From Pseudoroseomonas aestuarii (GTDB lineage: Bacteria; Pseudomonadota; Alphaproteobacteria; Acetobacterales; Acetobacteraceae), in contig NZ_JBHSCH010000009.1 in NCBI RefSeq assembly GCF_042651065.1, positions 24,552-88,551 on the forward strand: 64,000 bases of DNA, in the 5' to 3' direction. The notes beneath the pieces were generated by a model. That model made no database searches. It was not told where the DNA came from and worked only from the letters and a program-made list of their open reading frames with translations. This document shows positions 55,346 through 63,665 of the stretch, piece after piece. How positions within the stretch are numbered: position 1 is the stretch's first letter; each line of letters begins with the position of its first letter. A program made the translations under genes and the position numbers.

Positions 55346-55404
55346 GGGGCAGCGGCAGCTAACAACATGCGGCGCCCCGAGGCTTCGGTGCCCCAGGGCC
55401 TGCC

Positions 55405-58251
55405 TCACCGGCGGGATTGCGACAGAGGCCCCGGGATCAGGGGATGGGCCTCGTTCCGTGCCTGAGAAGGCCTGCTCTGGCGGCCCTTCGCGATGCCGGT
55501 GAAGAGGAACATGAGCAGCCAGTTGCGGGATACGAGCTGGTGGAAGCCCAGGGACAGGACCCCGGTGGCCACGGTGATGATCAGGAATTCGCCGACCGGA
55601 GGCAGATCCACCAGGGCGAAGGCCGCGCCCAGAAACACGATGATGACCATGTGGACCAGGTAGATGGTCATGGAGGCGTTGACGAGCTTGCGGACCCAGA
55701 CGTTCGGCGTGTCGAGCCAGCGGAGCGCCACGAAGAGCAGGATCTTCGACCAGTAGATGCCGGTCAGGGGAACGAGGAAGAACGTCAGCGCGCGATAGAC
55801 GGCCTCCTCGCGCAGATGAATCTGCATGAGGGTGGCCGTTCCCGCCAGCGCCAGCGCAACGGCCGGGCCGTCGATGGAGGCGAAGCGCTCAATGTATTCC
55901 CTGCGCGCGGCAAGCAGGCATCCCATGGCGAAGACAGGGAGGAGGGAAGCCATCTCGCTCAGGTAGATCATGTTCCAGAAGATGAAGGTCATGCCGAGGA
56001 CCTTGAGGACGGCCACGCTCAGCATGCTGAAGACGCCGGCGGCGATGGCGGCGAGGGCCAGGTTCACGCGGCTCCCCAAGATCAGGCTGCCGGCGGCGGA
56101 AGCCATGCGCGAGACCGAGTCTGGCCGCCCGAAGCGGTATGGCAGCGCCAGCAGGAGCGTATAGACGATCAGGAAGATCAGGAACCAGACGTGCTCGATC
56201 CAGTGCGGGCCCGGCGTGCCGAGCCGCGACAGCCAGCCGGACAGGACGCCCGTGCCGGAGCCGTTGTTCAGGACGTAGGCCAGCATCATGAGGGGATTGA
56301 GCAGGAGGATTGTCGAGATCAGCGGGACGCCCAGCTGAACCGTCCGCTGCCGCCACCATTTCATGGCGTTCCGCTGATCGACGAACATCATCGCGAAGAA
56401 GCCGGCCAGCAGGAAGAAGGCCGGCATCCGGAAGGTGCTGATGAAATCCGCGAAGCCCGTCAGGAAAGCCGATGGCTCGCCCGCCCTGACGATCCAGGGA
56501 AAGTCGATATAGGCCAGGGCTGCATGGAACGGGATGCCCAGCAGCATGAGGGCGGCCCGGACCTGGTCGAGGAAGTACAATTTCGACGGGCCCGCCTGCT
56601 GGGCCGCATCGCCGGCCTGGCGGCGCGGTATGGCCTCGAGCTCGCGGATCGTCATCTGCTCCCAGCCTTCGGGCAGGAAGTTCAGATGCTCCTCGATGAG
56701 CAGGGAGGCGTTGATGTAGTTGAGCGAGTCGCCGCCGGCGGAAGCAAAGGACTGGTCCCGGCCCAGATCGGGGTGGCCCAGAAGCCTGGCGAAGGCCGCG
56801 TGCAGCGAGAGGCGCTGCTCGGACAGGCGCGTGGCGGCCGCCCGTGCGGCGAACATCCCGCGGATGCCGGCATAGTCGATCTTGCCGGAAGGAAGGCGCG
56901 GAATCTCGGGCAGCTGGATGACCTGGATGCTGGCGGCCGGCAGGTCATGGTGGCGCAGAACGAGATCGGCCACGGCCTCAGCCGAGGCCGGCGCAACCGC
57001 CGCGATCTGCAAGCCCGTGTCATCGCCGGCCACCGCGGCGGCAATGCCGGCCTGGCGCAGCCGCGCCTCGATGTCGTCGAGGCCGATGCGCAGGCCGAAA
57101 GGCTTGATGAACCGGCTCTTCCGCCCCGTGATCGTGTACAGGCCGTCGGCGTTGAGGACGGCCAGATCGCCGGTGCGAAGCTCGGTCAGCTCGGCGCCCC
57201 CGGCAAGGTCCGCCCGCTTCAGGCCATAGCCCATCATGACGTTCGGGCCGGCATAGACAAGCTCGCCTTCGATGCCCGGGGCGTCGATCGGGGCGCCGTG
57301 CTCGTCCAGGAGAGAGATCGCTCCGCCAGGGACCGGCACGCCGATGGCGACCGGATACTGCTTCACCAGCGCGGGCGGCACATAGGCGATGCGCGGCGCC
57401 GCCTCCGTCTGGCCATACATCACATAGAAGCGGCGGCCATGCCTTTCGGCGAAATCCGCGAAGCGGCGCACCGTCTCCTGCGGCAGCTTGCCCCCCGCCT
57501 GGGTGAAGTACCGCAGGGAGGCCGGAGGAGGCTTGGCAAGGAAGCCGCCCCGCTCGAGCAGGTCGAAGCTGTGCGGCACGCCGGCGAGGCTCGTCGCCCC
57601 GAAGGCTTCGAACCGCTGCCAGAACGCATCCTCCGTGAGCGATGCCTCGTTCAGGATGATGGCGCCGCCCGTGGCCAGGTGCGAATTGATGACCGACATT
57701 CCATACGAGTAATGGAACGGCAGTGTGGTGATCGCCCGCTCTCCGGGGGCGAACTCCAGGTACTCCGCGATGGAGAGCGCGTTGGAGACAAGGTTCTTGT
57801 TGGAGAGGCGAACCAGCTTCGGCTCTCCCGTCGAGCCGGATGTGGCGAGCAGCACCGCCAGGTCGGGGTGCAGCCCGGCCGTGGAAGGGGATTGCCGCGG
57901 GTGCCAGCGGTCATCTTCCAGAGTGTAGAGGAAATCGGGCTGGAAGCGCATCGCGAGCGGGGAGTCCTCGCCCTCCGTGTCCTTGAGGAGGAGCACCGCG
58001 TGCCCGGCCCGCGATGCGCCCACATAGGCTGCCAGGGAGCGGAGCGTGTTGGAGGCTTGCACGGCAATCAGGCAGCGCTCCCGTGGCAGGGAAGCGCAGG
58101 CGGCATCGGCGAAGGCAGCGAACTCCTTGTGGGACCAGGCCCGGCCGGTCTCGTCAACAACGGCCAGATCGGATCCGAACAACGCCATGTGGCCGAAGAG
58201 ATCGCGGCGTTCCACTTTGCCGTGGCCGGTTGCTGCTGCCGGTAAGTGCAC
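55405..58251 (-). CDS. Three-domain fusion: acyl-AMP ligase, acyl carrier domain, membrane acyltransferase 3
   Basis: A 948-residue protein. Residues about 15-465 are an AMP-forming acyl/aminoacyl ligase (LLATSGSTGEPKLVRLSNK at 134-152; YGQTEAAPRIAYVPP at 279; TGDLAVLNADGLYTITGR; catalytic Lys457 in LPSGKIDYAG). Residues about 475-545 are a carrier domain with the phosphopantetheine Ser509 in SAGGDSLNYI. Residues about 560-930 are an acyltransferase-3 domain with about ten helices, opening LDQVRAALMLLGIPFHAALA (His576) and FRMPAFFLLAGFF. The logic is activate an acid, hold it as thioester, pass it across the membrane to a sugar or glycan. GTG 58251 follows AAGGA; no ATG is available. A 610-base gap with a palindrome lies upstream. 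Confidence 0.88.
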   Translation of the reverse strand: MHLPAAATGHGKVERRDLFGHMALFGSDLAVVDETGRAWSHKEFAAFADAACASLPRERCLIAVQASNTLRSLAAYVGASRAGHAVLLLKDTEGEDSPLAMRFQPDFLYTLEDDRWHPRQSPSTAGLHPDLAVLLATSGSTGEPKLVRLSNKNLVSNALSIAEYLEFAPGERAITTLPFHYSYGMSVINSHLATGGAIILNEASLTEDAFWQRFEAFGATSLAGVPHSFDLLERGGFLAKPPPASLRYFTQAGGKLPQETVRRFADFAERHGRRFYVMYGQTEAAPRIAYVPPALVKQYPVAIGVPVPGGAISLLDEHGAPIDAPGIEGELVYAGPNVMMGYGLKRADLAGGAELTELRTGDLAVLNADGLYTITGRKSRFIKPFGLRIGLDDIEARLRQAGIAAAVAGDDTGLQIAAVAPASAEAVADLVLRHHDLPAASIQVIQLPEIPRLPSGKIDYAGIRGMFAARAAATRLSEQRLSLHAAFARLLGHPDLGRDQSFASAGGDSLNYINASLLIEEHLNFLPEGWEQMTIRELEAIPRRQAGDAAQQAGPSKLYFLDQVRAALMLLGIPFHAALAYIDFPWIVRAGEPSAFLTGFADFISTFRMPAFFLLAGFFAMMFVDQRNAMKWWRQRTVQLGVPLISTILLLNPLMMLAYVLNNGSGTGVLSGWLSRLGTPGPHWIEHVWFLIFLIVYTLLLALPYRFGRPDSVSRMASAAGSLILGSRVNLALAAIAAGVFSMLSVAVLKVLGMTFIFWNMIYLSEMASLLPVFAMGCLLAARREYIERFASIDGPAVALALAGTATLMQIHLREEAVYRALTFFLVPLTGIYWSKILLFVALRWLDTPNVWVRKLVNASMTIYLVHMVIIVFLGAAFALVDLPPVGEFLIITVATGVLSLGFHQLVSRNWLLMFLFTGIAKGRQSRPSQARNEAHPLIPGPLSQSRR

Positions 58252-58862
58252 CGTGCATAATCCTTCAAAGCAAAGCCGGACGCTGCTGTACCTGCGCGGA
58301 AAGCAGCCGCAGAAGCGAACCGGGTTCGAGTTTCGCCGCCCCTTATCCTGCCGCTTTCAGGATGCAGGCGGAGCATCTCCCACCATACAGCGCAGCGCAG
58401 CGCCGCTTTCTGTAACACCTTGTTGACATTGCTCAATTATTTAGGCGCATTAAAATATTCAAGGAATATTAATGGTAATCTACTCATAGTAGATTACGGT
58501 TTTTCAGGAAGTTTTCCTGGTTGAAAACCGCCCCGCAGCCGCCCGGAGCCAGCCGATGCGCCCTGGCTGGGCTGGCCGCAGAATCGTTTTTCCGTATCCT
58601 TCTCCTGTACGCCCCCGCCTGCGCCGAGGTCCGGATGCCAGGAACCTCCTGCCTGCCTTGCCGCCGGCGCGATGCTCGCCACCACGGCAGCGGCTCCAGA
58701 CGCGGAACCCGAGGAGAGGCGGGATGGACGCTTTGGGATAGTGCCCCGAAGCCGTTTACGCGACACTGACCCGGCCTGTGGCGCAGCCTGCACTGGGGCG
58801 GAAAGACTCCTGCTGCGCCGTCAGCCCCGCTTTGGGGCCGGGCGAGTTTGCAAGGAGGAAGC
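58252..58862. promoter_or_regulatory. Non-coding regulatory gap with AT-rich island and 23-bp palindrome
   Basis: This 611-base divergent gap has no convincing gene; frames in it look like GC-rich shadows. Between about 58415 and 58510 composition drops sharply to AT. It contains TTGACA at 58423-58428, TAAAAT at 58451-58456, and a palindrome at 58475-58497 with ten-base arms GTAATCTACT and AGTAGATTAC around CAT. It probably controls the ligase-acyltransferase fusion on the minus strand and perhaps the TctC-like gene on the plus strand. Confidence 0.6.
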
Positions 58863-59849
58863 ATGCCTGGAATTCATCGTCGCCTGCTGTTGCCGACGCT
58901 CGGCGGCCTGGTCGCGGCGGCACGCGCCACGCCCGTGGCGGCCTCGGCCTGGCCCAGCCAGCCGGTACGCCTGATCTGCCCCTTCGCCGCGGGCGGCCCC
59001 ACCGATGTCGCCGCACGCCTGGTGGCGGACGGGTTGACCAATGTGTTGCCGCAACGCGTGCTGGTCGAGAACCGCACGGGCTCCGGCGTGGTGGTCGGCA
59101 CCGAGACCGTGGCCAAGGCGCCACGCGATGGCTACACCATACTCTACAGCACCATCGCTCATGCGGTGCTGCGGCCTCTCTTCTCCAGCCTCAGCTTTGA
59201 TCCGGTGGCCGATTTCCGGCCGGTCGCGCTGGTCGGCACGGTGCCGATGCTGCTGATGGTGAACAAGGACGTTCCGGCGCGCAACCTGCAGGAGCTGATC
59301 GCGCTGTTCCGCGACAAGCCCGGCCGGTACGATTACGGCAGTTCCGGCGCCGGCGGGGCGGTGCATCTGGCCACCGAGCTGTTCCTGCGGCAGGCAGGCG
59401 ATCTGAAGGTCAACCACATCCCGTATCGCGGCTCGGCCCCCGCCATGCCGGACCTGCTGAACGGCAACTTGACGATGTTCCTCAACGTCGCCTCCGATGG
59501 CATCGCCAGCGTGCAGAGCGGCGCCACGCGGGCGCTCGCGGTCAGCTCCGCGCAGCGTCTGCCGCAACTGCCCGATGTGCCGACTTTCGCCGAGGCCGGG
59601 TTGCCCGGCTACGAGGCGTACACCTGGCACATGCTTTTCGCGCCGGCCGGCACCCCGGAGGAGGTCGTGAACGCGCTGAACCAGGCGGTGAACAAGGTGG
59701 TGCGCATGCCCAATGTCCAACAGCGCTTCACCGAGCTTTCGGTCCAGCCGCGCTCCGACAGCACGCCCGCCAGTGCCGCGGCCTGGCTCCGGTCGGAGAT
59801 GGCGAAATGGGAGCCGCTGGTCCGGGAGAGCGGCATCACGGCGAACTGA
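58863..59849 (+). CDS. Orphan TctC/Bug-family periplasmic solute-binding protein
   Basis: A 328-residue exported protein with an N-terminal signal (HRRLLLPTLGGLVAAARATP) and the Bug family core: WPSQPVRLICPFAAGGPTDV near residue 30, VENRTGSGVVVGTETVAKAP, GYTILYSTIAHAV, YGSSGAGGAVHLATELF, VNHIPYRGSAPAMPDLLNGN, LPDVPTFAEAGLPGYEAYTW and FAPAGTPEEVVNALN. These proteins bind carboxylates or other small acids. No permease (tctA/tctB) is beside it. A strong AGGAGGAAG site precedes the ATG. Only about 35% of the invariant positions seem shared with the TctC at 45532, judged by eye. Confidence 0.9.
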   Translation: MPGIHRRLLLPTLGGLVAAARATPVAASAWPSQPVRLICPFAAGGPTDVAARLVADGLTNVLPQRVLVENRTGSGVVVGTETVAKAPRDGYTILYSTIAHAVLRPLFSSLSFDPVADFRPVALVGTVPMLLMVNKDVPARNLQELIALFRDKPGRYDYGSSGAGGAVHLATELFLRQAGDLKVNHIPYRGSAPAMPDLLNGNLTMFLNVASDGIASVQSGATRALAVSSAQRLPQLPDVPTFAEAGLPGYEAYTWHMLFAPAGTPEEVVNALNQAVNKVVRMPNVQQRFTELSVQPRSDSTPASAAAWLRSEMAKWEPLVRESGITAN

Positions 59850-60513
59850 GATCTGCCTCGGCCCTGTCCTGCGAAGGGGAGCCGTGGGCGCCTGGCCGCC
59901 CGGGGCGGACGGCCAGGATGCCGCTTGCCGGGCGCGCGAAGCCCATGTGGCTGGTGCTCCGGGCGGCGGCCCGGCCGAGGTCCGGCATTGCCTTGCGCGC
60001 GCCGGCTCCGGACCGGAGAGACATGCTGGATGAGGGATTGGCGTCCTCCCCCGTGATGCCCCCGGGGCGAGGCCAGGGCTGGATGCCGCCTGGATCAGCG
60101 GCCAGATCCTGCATCCGCAGCGTCCTCGGCAGGAAAAGCGGGTTGGTGCAGAAGGCGAGGCAAGGCGGCCAAGCGGCGCCCTCTCCGACAGACCGTACGA
60201 TGAACACTTCCCTGTTGTTCATCGCTGACATTGGCCTTGAACCGCCCCCGCGCTTTGTACGCGCGACGAAAGCGGCACAGGTGGAGTGTACGGTGGAGCA
60301 AATCCGAAGAGAAAAGCGGGCACCAGCCGGATAAACAAGTGAAAATATTATAGAATATTTCTGACATCTACAAATATTTGTAGAATATTTTCTACAAGAT
60401 GATATATTTATTGATATAACTCAAATAAAGATCGTTTATCAAATCCTGTTGCACGGCAATTTTTATGATCTATAAAAGCCTGAAATATTAAATCTTCTTT
60501 GTAACGGAAACGA
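59850..60513. promoter_or_regulatory. Non-coding regulatory region upstream of rfbC with several palindromes
   Basis: No gene is supported here. A 9-bp inverted repeat, CGATGAACA (60198-60206) and TGTTCATCG (60216-60224), lies in GC-rich DNA. From about 60330 to 60510 the sequence is strikingly AT-rich. It includes a perfect 18-bp palindrome TCTACAAATATTTGTAGA at 60367-60384 and, overlapping it, TGTAGAATATTTTCTACA at 60379-60396, so half-site TCTAC/GTAGA occurs three times. This is the likely promoter-operator region of rfbC. A 44-codon frame (60201-60334) lacks a ribosome site. Confidence 0.6.
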
Positions 60514-61101
60514 ATGATGTCAGCCAACCCGGTCCAGCTTGTCCGTCCCAAACGCTTCGGGGACTCCCGGGGATGGTTCTCCGAAACCTGGAACAAGGAG
60601 CGCTTCGCGGCGGCCGGCCTGAAGCTGGAATTCGTGCAGGACAATCATTCCCTCTCCGGCCAAGTCGGAACCTTGCGGGGCCTGCACTTCCAGACCCCGC
60701 CCTTCGCGCAGGACAAGCTCGTGCGTTGCCTGAGGGGGAAGATCTTCGACGTGGCGGTCGATATCCGGAAGGGCTCGCCGACCTATGGGCAGTGGGTGAG
60801 CCGCATCCTCTCGGCCGAGAATGGCGAGCAGCTCCTGGTTCCCATCGGCTTCGCGCACGGGTTCATGACGCTGGAGCCGGATACGGAGGTCGCCTACAAG
60901 ACCTCCAACTATTACGACAGAAACTGCGACAGCGGCCTGATGTGGAACGATCCCGACATCGCCATCGCGTGGCCGCTCGACGCCGCGGCCGCCATCCTGT
61001 CCGAGAAGGACCAGAAGCAGCCGTCGCTGCGCGGCTTCGACAGCCCCTTTGCCTATGACGGCCGGCCCCTGCTGCCGCTGGGAGATGCGCTGGTTCCCTG
61101 A
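60514..61101 (+). CDS. rfbC: dTDP-4-dehydrorhamnose 3,5-epimerase
   Basis: A 195-residue cupin-fold epimerase in dTDP-L-rhamnose synthesis. Motifs: DSRGWFSETWNKERF near residue 17, VQDNHSLSGQVGTLRGLHFQ with the catalytic His near 59, LVRCLRGKIFDVAVDIRKGS near 69, IGFAHGFMTL near 112 and SGLMWNDPDIAIAWP with the late Asp region. Two ATG codons follow each other at 60514 and 60517. Preceded by an AT-rich control region and followed after 243 bases by rfbA. rfbB and rfbD are not in the window. Confidence 0.94.
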   Translation: MMSANPVQLVRPKRFGDSRGWFSETWNKERFAAAGLKLEFVQDNHSLSGQVGTLRGLHFQTPPFAQDKLVRCLRGKIFDVAVDIRKGSPTYGQWVSRILSAENGEQLLVPIGFAHGFMTLEPDTEVAYKTSNYYDRNCDSGLMWNDPDIAIAWPLDAAAAILSEKDQKQPSLRGFDSPFAYDGRPLLPLGDALVP

Positions 61102-61344
61102 GCGCCATGGTGGGGCGCCGCGATGCGGGCCAGCCCTTCGCCCGGTGCATTGGCCCAGCCCATGCCAGTCTGGCGGCGCCCCCGGCCGTGGCGGACACTC
61201 CGTTCCGGGGAGCGAGGAAGAGGGTGGCGCAGCCCCGCGCCACGCGGCTATAGCCGCCGCGTCTTCCGGAAGCCGGCCGGCAGCGAGCGCTTTGGGCGAT
61301 GGCCCGATCAAATCCCCCGAGAGGCAAAGGAATTCTGAGAGGCT

Positions 61345-62217
61345 ATGAAAGGTATCGTGCTCGCCGGAGGCTCCGGCACGCGGCTTCATCCGGCCACGCT
61401 GGCGGTCAACAAGCAGTTGCTGCCTGTCTACGACAAGCCGATGGTCTACTATCCGATTTCCGTGCTGATGCTGGCGGGGATACGGGAAATCCTGGTCATC
61501 TCCTCGCCCGACTTCATCGAGATGTACAAGCGCCTGCTGGGCGATGGCAGCCAGTACGGCGTGTCTTTCAGCTATGTGGTCCAGGAGAAGCCGGAGGGGC
61601 TGGCACAGGCCTTCCTGCTGGGGCGGGAGTTCATCGGCGAGGATCCGGTCGCGCTGGTTCTGGGCGACAACATCTTCTACGGCGCCAACCTGTCCGCCAT
61701 GGTGCAGCAGGCCGCGACGCGGACGGATGGCGCCACGGTCTTCGCCTATTACGTCGATGACCCGGAGCGCTACGGCGTCGTCGATTTCGACCCGACGGGC
61801 CGCGCCATCTCCATCGAGGAGAAGCCTGCCCAGCCGAAATCCAACTGGGCGGTCACGGGCCTCTACTTCTATGACAATGCCGTCATCGACATCGCGGCCT
61901 CCATCAGGCCTTCCAGCCGGGGCGAGCTGGAGATCACCGATGTCAACCAGCGCTACCTGGAAGCCGGCAAGCTGCAGGTGGAGCGCATGGGGCGGGGCTA
62001 TGCCTGGCTCGACACAGGCACCCACGACTCCCTCCTGGATGCGAGCGAGTTCGTCCGCGCCATCCAGCAGCGCCAGGGCCTGCCGATCGCCTGTCTTGAG
62101 GAAGTGGCCTTCCTGAACGGCTTCATCGATCTCGACCAGCTGGAGCGGCGCGGCCACCTTTTCGCCAAGACGGCGTATGGCCAGCACCTGCTGCGCCTGG
62201 CCAAGACGCACCGATAA
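61345..62217 (+). CDS. rfbA: Glucose-1-phosphate thymidylyltransferase
   Basis: A 290-residue nucleotidyltransferase making dTDP-glucose, the first step to dTDP-rhamnose. Signature: VLAGGSGTRLHPATLAVNKQ at the N-terminus, LLPVYDKPMVYYP, VLGDNIFYGANLS near 110, FAYYVDDPERYGVVDFD near 132 and the late WLDTGTHDSLLDAS. Length normal. RBS TGAGAGG before the ATG. The gap from rfbC has no gene. Confidence 0.95.
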   Translation: MKGIVLAGGSGTRLHPATLAVNKQLLPVYDKPMVYYPISVLMLAGIREILVISSPDFIEMYKRLLGDGSQYGVSFSYVVQEKPEGLAQAFLLGREFIGEDPVALVLGDNIFYGANLSAMVQQAATRTDGATVFAYYVDDPERYGVVDFDPTGRAISIEEKPAQPKSNWAVTGLYFYDNAVIDIAASIRPSSRGELEITDVNQRYLEAGKLQVERMGRGYAWLDTGTHDSLLDASEFVRAIQQRQGLPIACLEEVAFLNGFIDLDQLERRGHLFAKTAYGQHLLRLAKTHR

Positions 62218-62246
62218 GGCGGTAGCTGCCCTTCCGGGGGGGGCGG

Positions 62247-62924
62247 TCATCGCCGCCCCGGCCCGGGCAATGCTTCCGCGGCGCGCAGCCAGAGCGAAGC
62301 CTCGCCCGATCCCTCCGGGTTCAACGCCCGCGGGTGCGGGCGGGAGACGGAGGATGGCGCACGGGCCGCCTCGGTGCGGGAAGCGGGAGGCGGCTCACCC
62401 CGCATCGCCAGCAGGACGCGCTGCCGATAGGCTCCGCCGCGTTCAGCCTGGCCGGAATGGTAATGCGCCACGGCGCGCATCCAGTCGCCCTGGCGCTCCT
62501 TCAGCCGGCGCAGGAACCGCGCCGCATAGCGCGCATTGGCCTGGGGAGAAAAGGCTTCCTCCAGCGAGGCGAAAGCCTGCGGGTGATGGTGAAGGTTGAT
62601 CTGCAGGCAGCCCACATCGATCAGGCGGACACCTTCCATCTGCAGCCGGCGTACCTTGCGAAGCGCCTCGCCGCGTGTCTCGAAGGCATGGCCTTCGCCG
62701 CGGGCATTGACCGTCCAGGGCCAGGGCTCGACATTGCCGCGGCCCGTGCGCCGCCCGCTTTCCACCCGGCCCATGGCGGCCAGCAGGCCGCGCGGCAGCT
62801 CCTCTGCCCGCTCCGCGGCCCGGATTGCGGTATTGCAATCGGCCGTCCCGGCCCAGGCGCCGGGCCAGCGGGCCAGCGCCAGCAGGACCGGGAGCAGAAT
62901 CCGAAGAACAGGCACACATGTCAT
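62247..62924 (-). CDS. Lytic transglycosylase (SLT domain) protein, exported
   Basis: A 225-residue protein with a signal peptide (VPVLRILLPVLLALARWPGA) and a Slt-type muramidase domain: LPRGLLAAMGRVESGRRTGR with the catalytic Glu, WPWTVNARGEGHAF, VGCLQINLHHHPQAFASLEE and the Ala-Tyr rich NARYAARFLRRLKERQGDW plus AVAHYHSG. These cleave peptidoglycan to make room for envelope machines. A free Pro/Arg-rich tail of about 45 residues follows. ATG 62924. Convergent with rfbA, 29 bases apart. Confidence 0.85.
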   Translation of the reverse strand: MTCVPVLRILLPVLLALARWPGAWAGTADCNTAIRAAERAEELPRGLLAAMGRVESGRRTGRGNVEPWPWTVNARGEGHAFETRGEALRKVRRLQMEGVRLIDVGCLQINLHHHPQAFASLEEAFSPQANARYAARFLRRLKERQGDWMRAVAHYHSGQAERGGAYRQRVLLAMRGEPPPASRTEAARAPSSVSRPHPRALNPEGSGEASLWLRAAEALPGPGRR

Positions 62925-63191
62925 GCGCCGATGAGGCACAGGACGGATTAATTTTTCGCATAATCCTTCGGAGTTCTCCCTGCCTCCGTCCCGGTGCCTG
63001 GCGGCGGCCGCGGGAGACGGGCGCGCTGGCCTGTTCCTTGGATTCAACGCAAGTCCAAGAAGAATTCATCAATAAAGACAAGCCAAAGCTTGGATATTTT
63101 TTCCGCCCGTCAGTCAACGAAAAGAGACGTCGGCCGTTCCTCTGCCATGCGGCACCCCGTGCCGTGACGAAAGAACAATGGGAGAGATCGC

Positions 63192-63623
63192 ATGCAGTCG
63201 AAAAGCATGGCCATGGTCCTTGCCGCGGCGCTGATGGTGGCACCGGCCGCAATGGCGCAGCAGGGCACTGTCGGCTCGCCCTCCAACCCTGGGGGCGGTG
63301 GCACCACCATGGGTCAGGGCACTCCCGGCACCACCACCACGCCCGGCCGGGTCGCGCCGCCTGACGTGGCGCCGAACCGCGGCGCGGCGGCGCCTGGCAC
63401 CGACAACCCGCCCACCACGGCCACGCCGGCCGAGGGCGCCAACAGCTTCACCGAAGGCCAGGCGCGCAGCCGCATCGAGGCCGCCGGCTACACGGATGTT
63501 CAGGGGCTGCAGAAGGACGACAAGGGCGTCTGGCGCGGCCGTGCGATGCGCAACGGCCAGACGGCCGAAGTTGGCCTCGACTTCCAGGGCAATGTCGTGA
63601 CCGGCAACGCCGCGCCCCGCTGA
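63192..63623 (+). CDS. Small secreted Thr/Pro/Gly-rich protein with PepSY-like C-terminus
   Basis: A 143-residue protein with a clear signal peptide (MAMVLAAALMVAPAAMAQQG, cleavage likely after AMA), a low-complexity Gly/Thr/Pro linker (about 25-80), and a folded tail EGQARSRIEAAGYTDVQGLQ then RNGQTAEVGLDFQGNVV, which resembles the PepSY-like domain of small periplasmic proteins in this family of bacteria. RBS GGGAGAG before the ATG. The preceding 267-base gap is AT-rich near 63090 and likely holds its promoter. Function unknown. Confidence 0.8.
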   Translation: MQSKSMAMVLAAALMVAPAAMAQQGTVGSPSNPGGGGTTMGQGTPGTTTTPGRVAPPDVAPNRGAAAPGTDNPPTTATPAEGANSFTEGQARSRIEAAGYTDVQGLQKDDKGVWRGRAMRNGQTAEVGLDFQGNVVTGNAAPR

Positions 63624-63665
63624 GCGCGCGCCGGCTTTTGACCTAGCACAAGAAGAGGAAACATC

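Noticed and set aside
59836..60231. 131-codon minus-strand frame in the rfbC upstream region
   Set aside because: No ribosome site, no family features, and Pro/Arg/Gly-biased composition like non-coding GC-rich DNA.
60201..60334. 44-codon small gene starting inside the inverted repeat
   Set aside because: No ribosome site and no recognisable features; the start codon falls within an operator-like inverted repeat.
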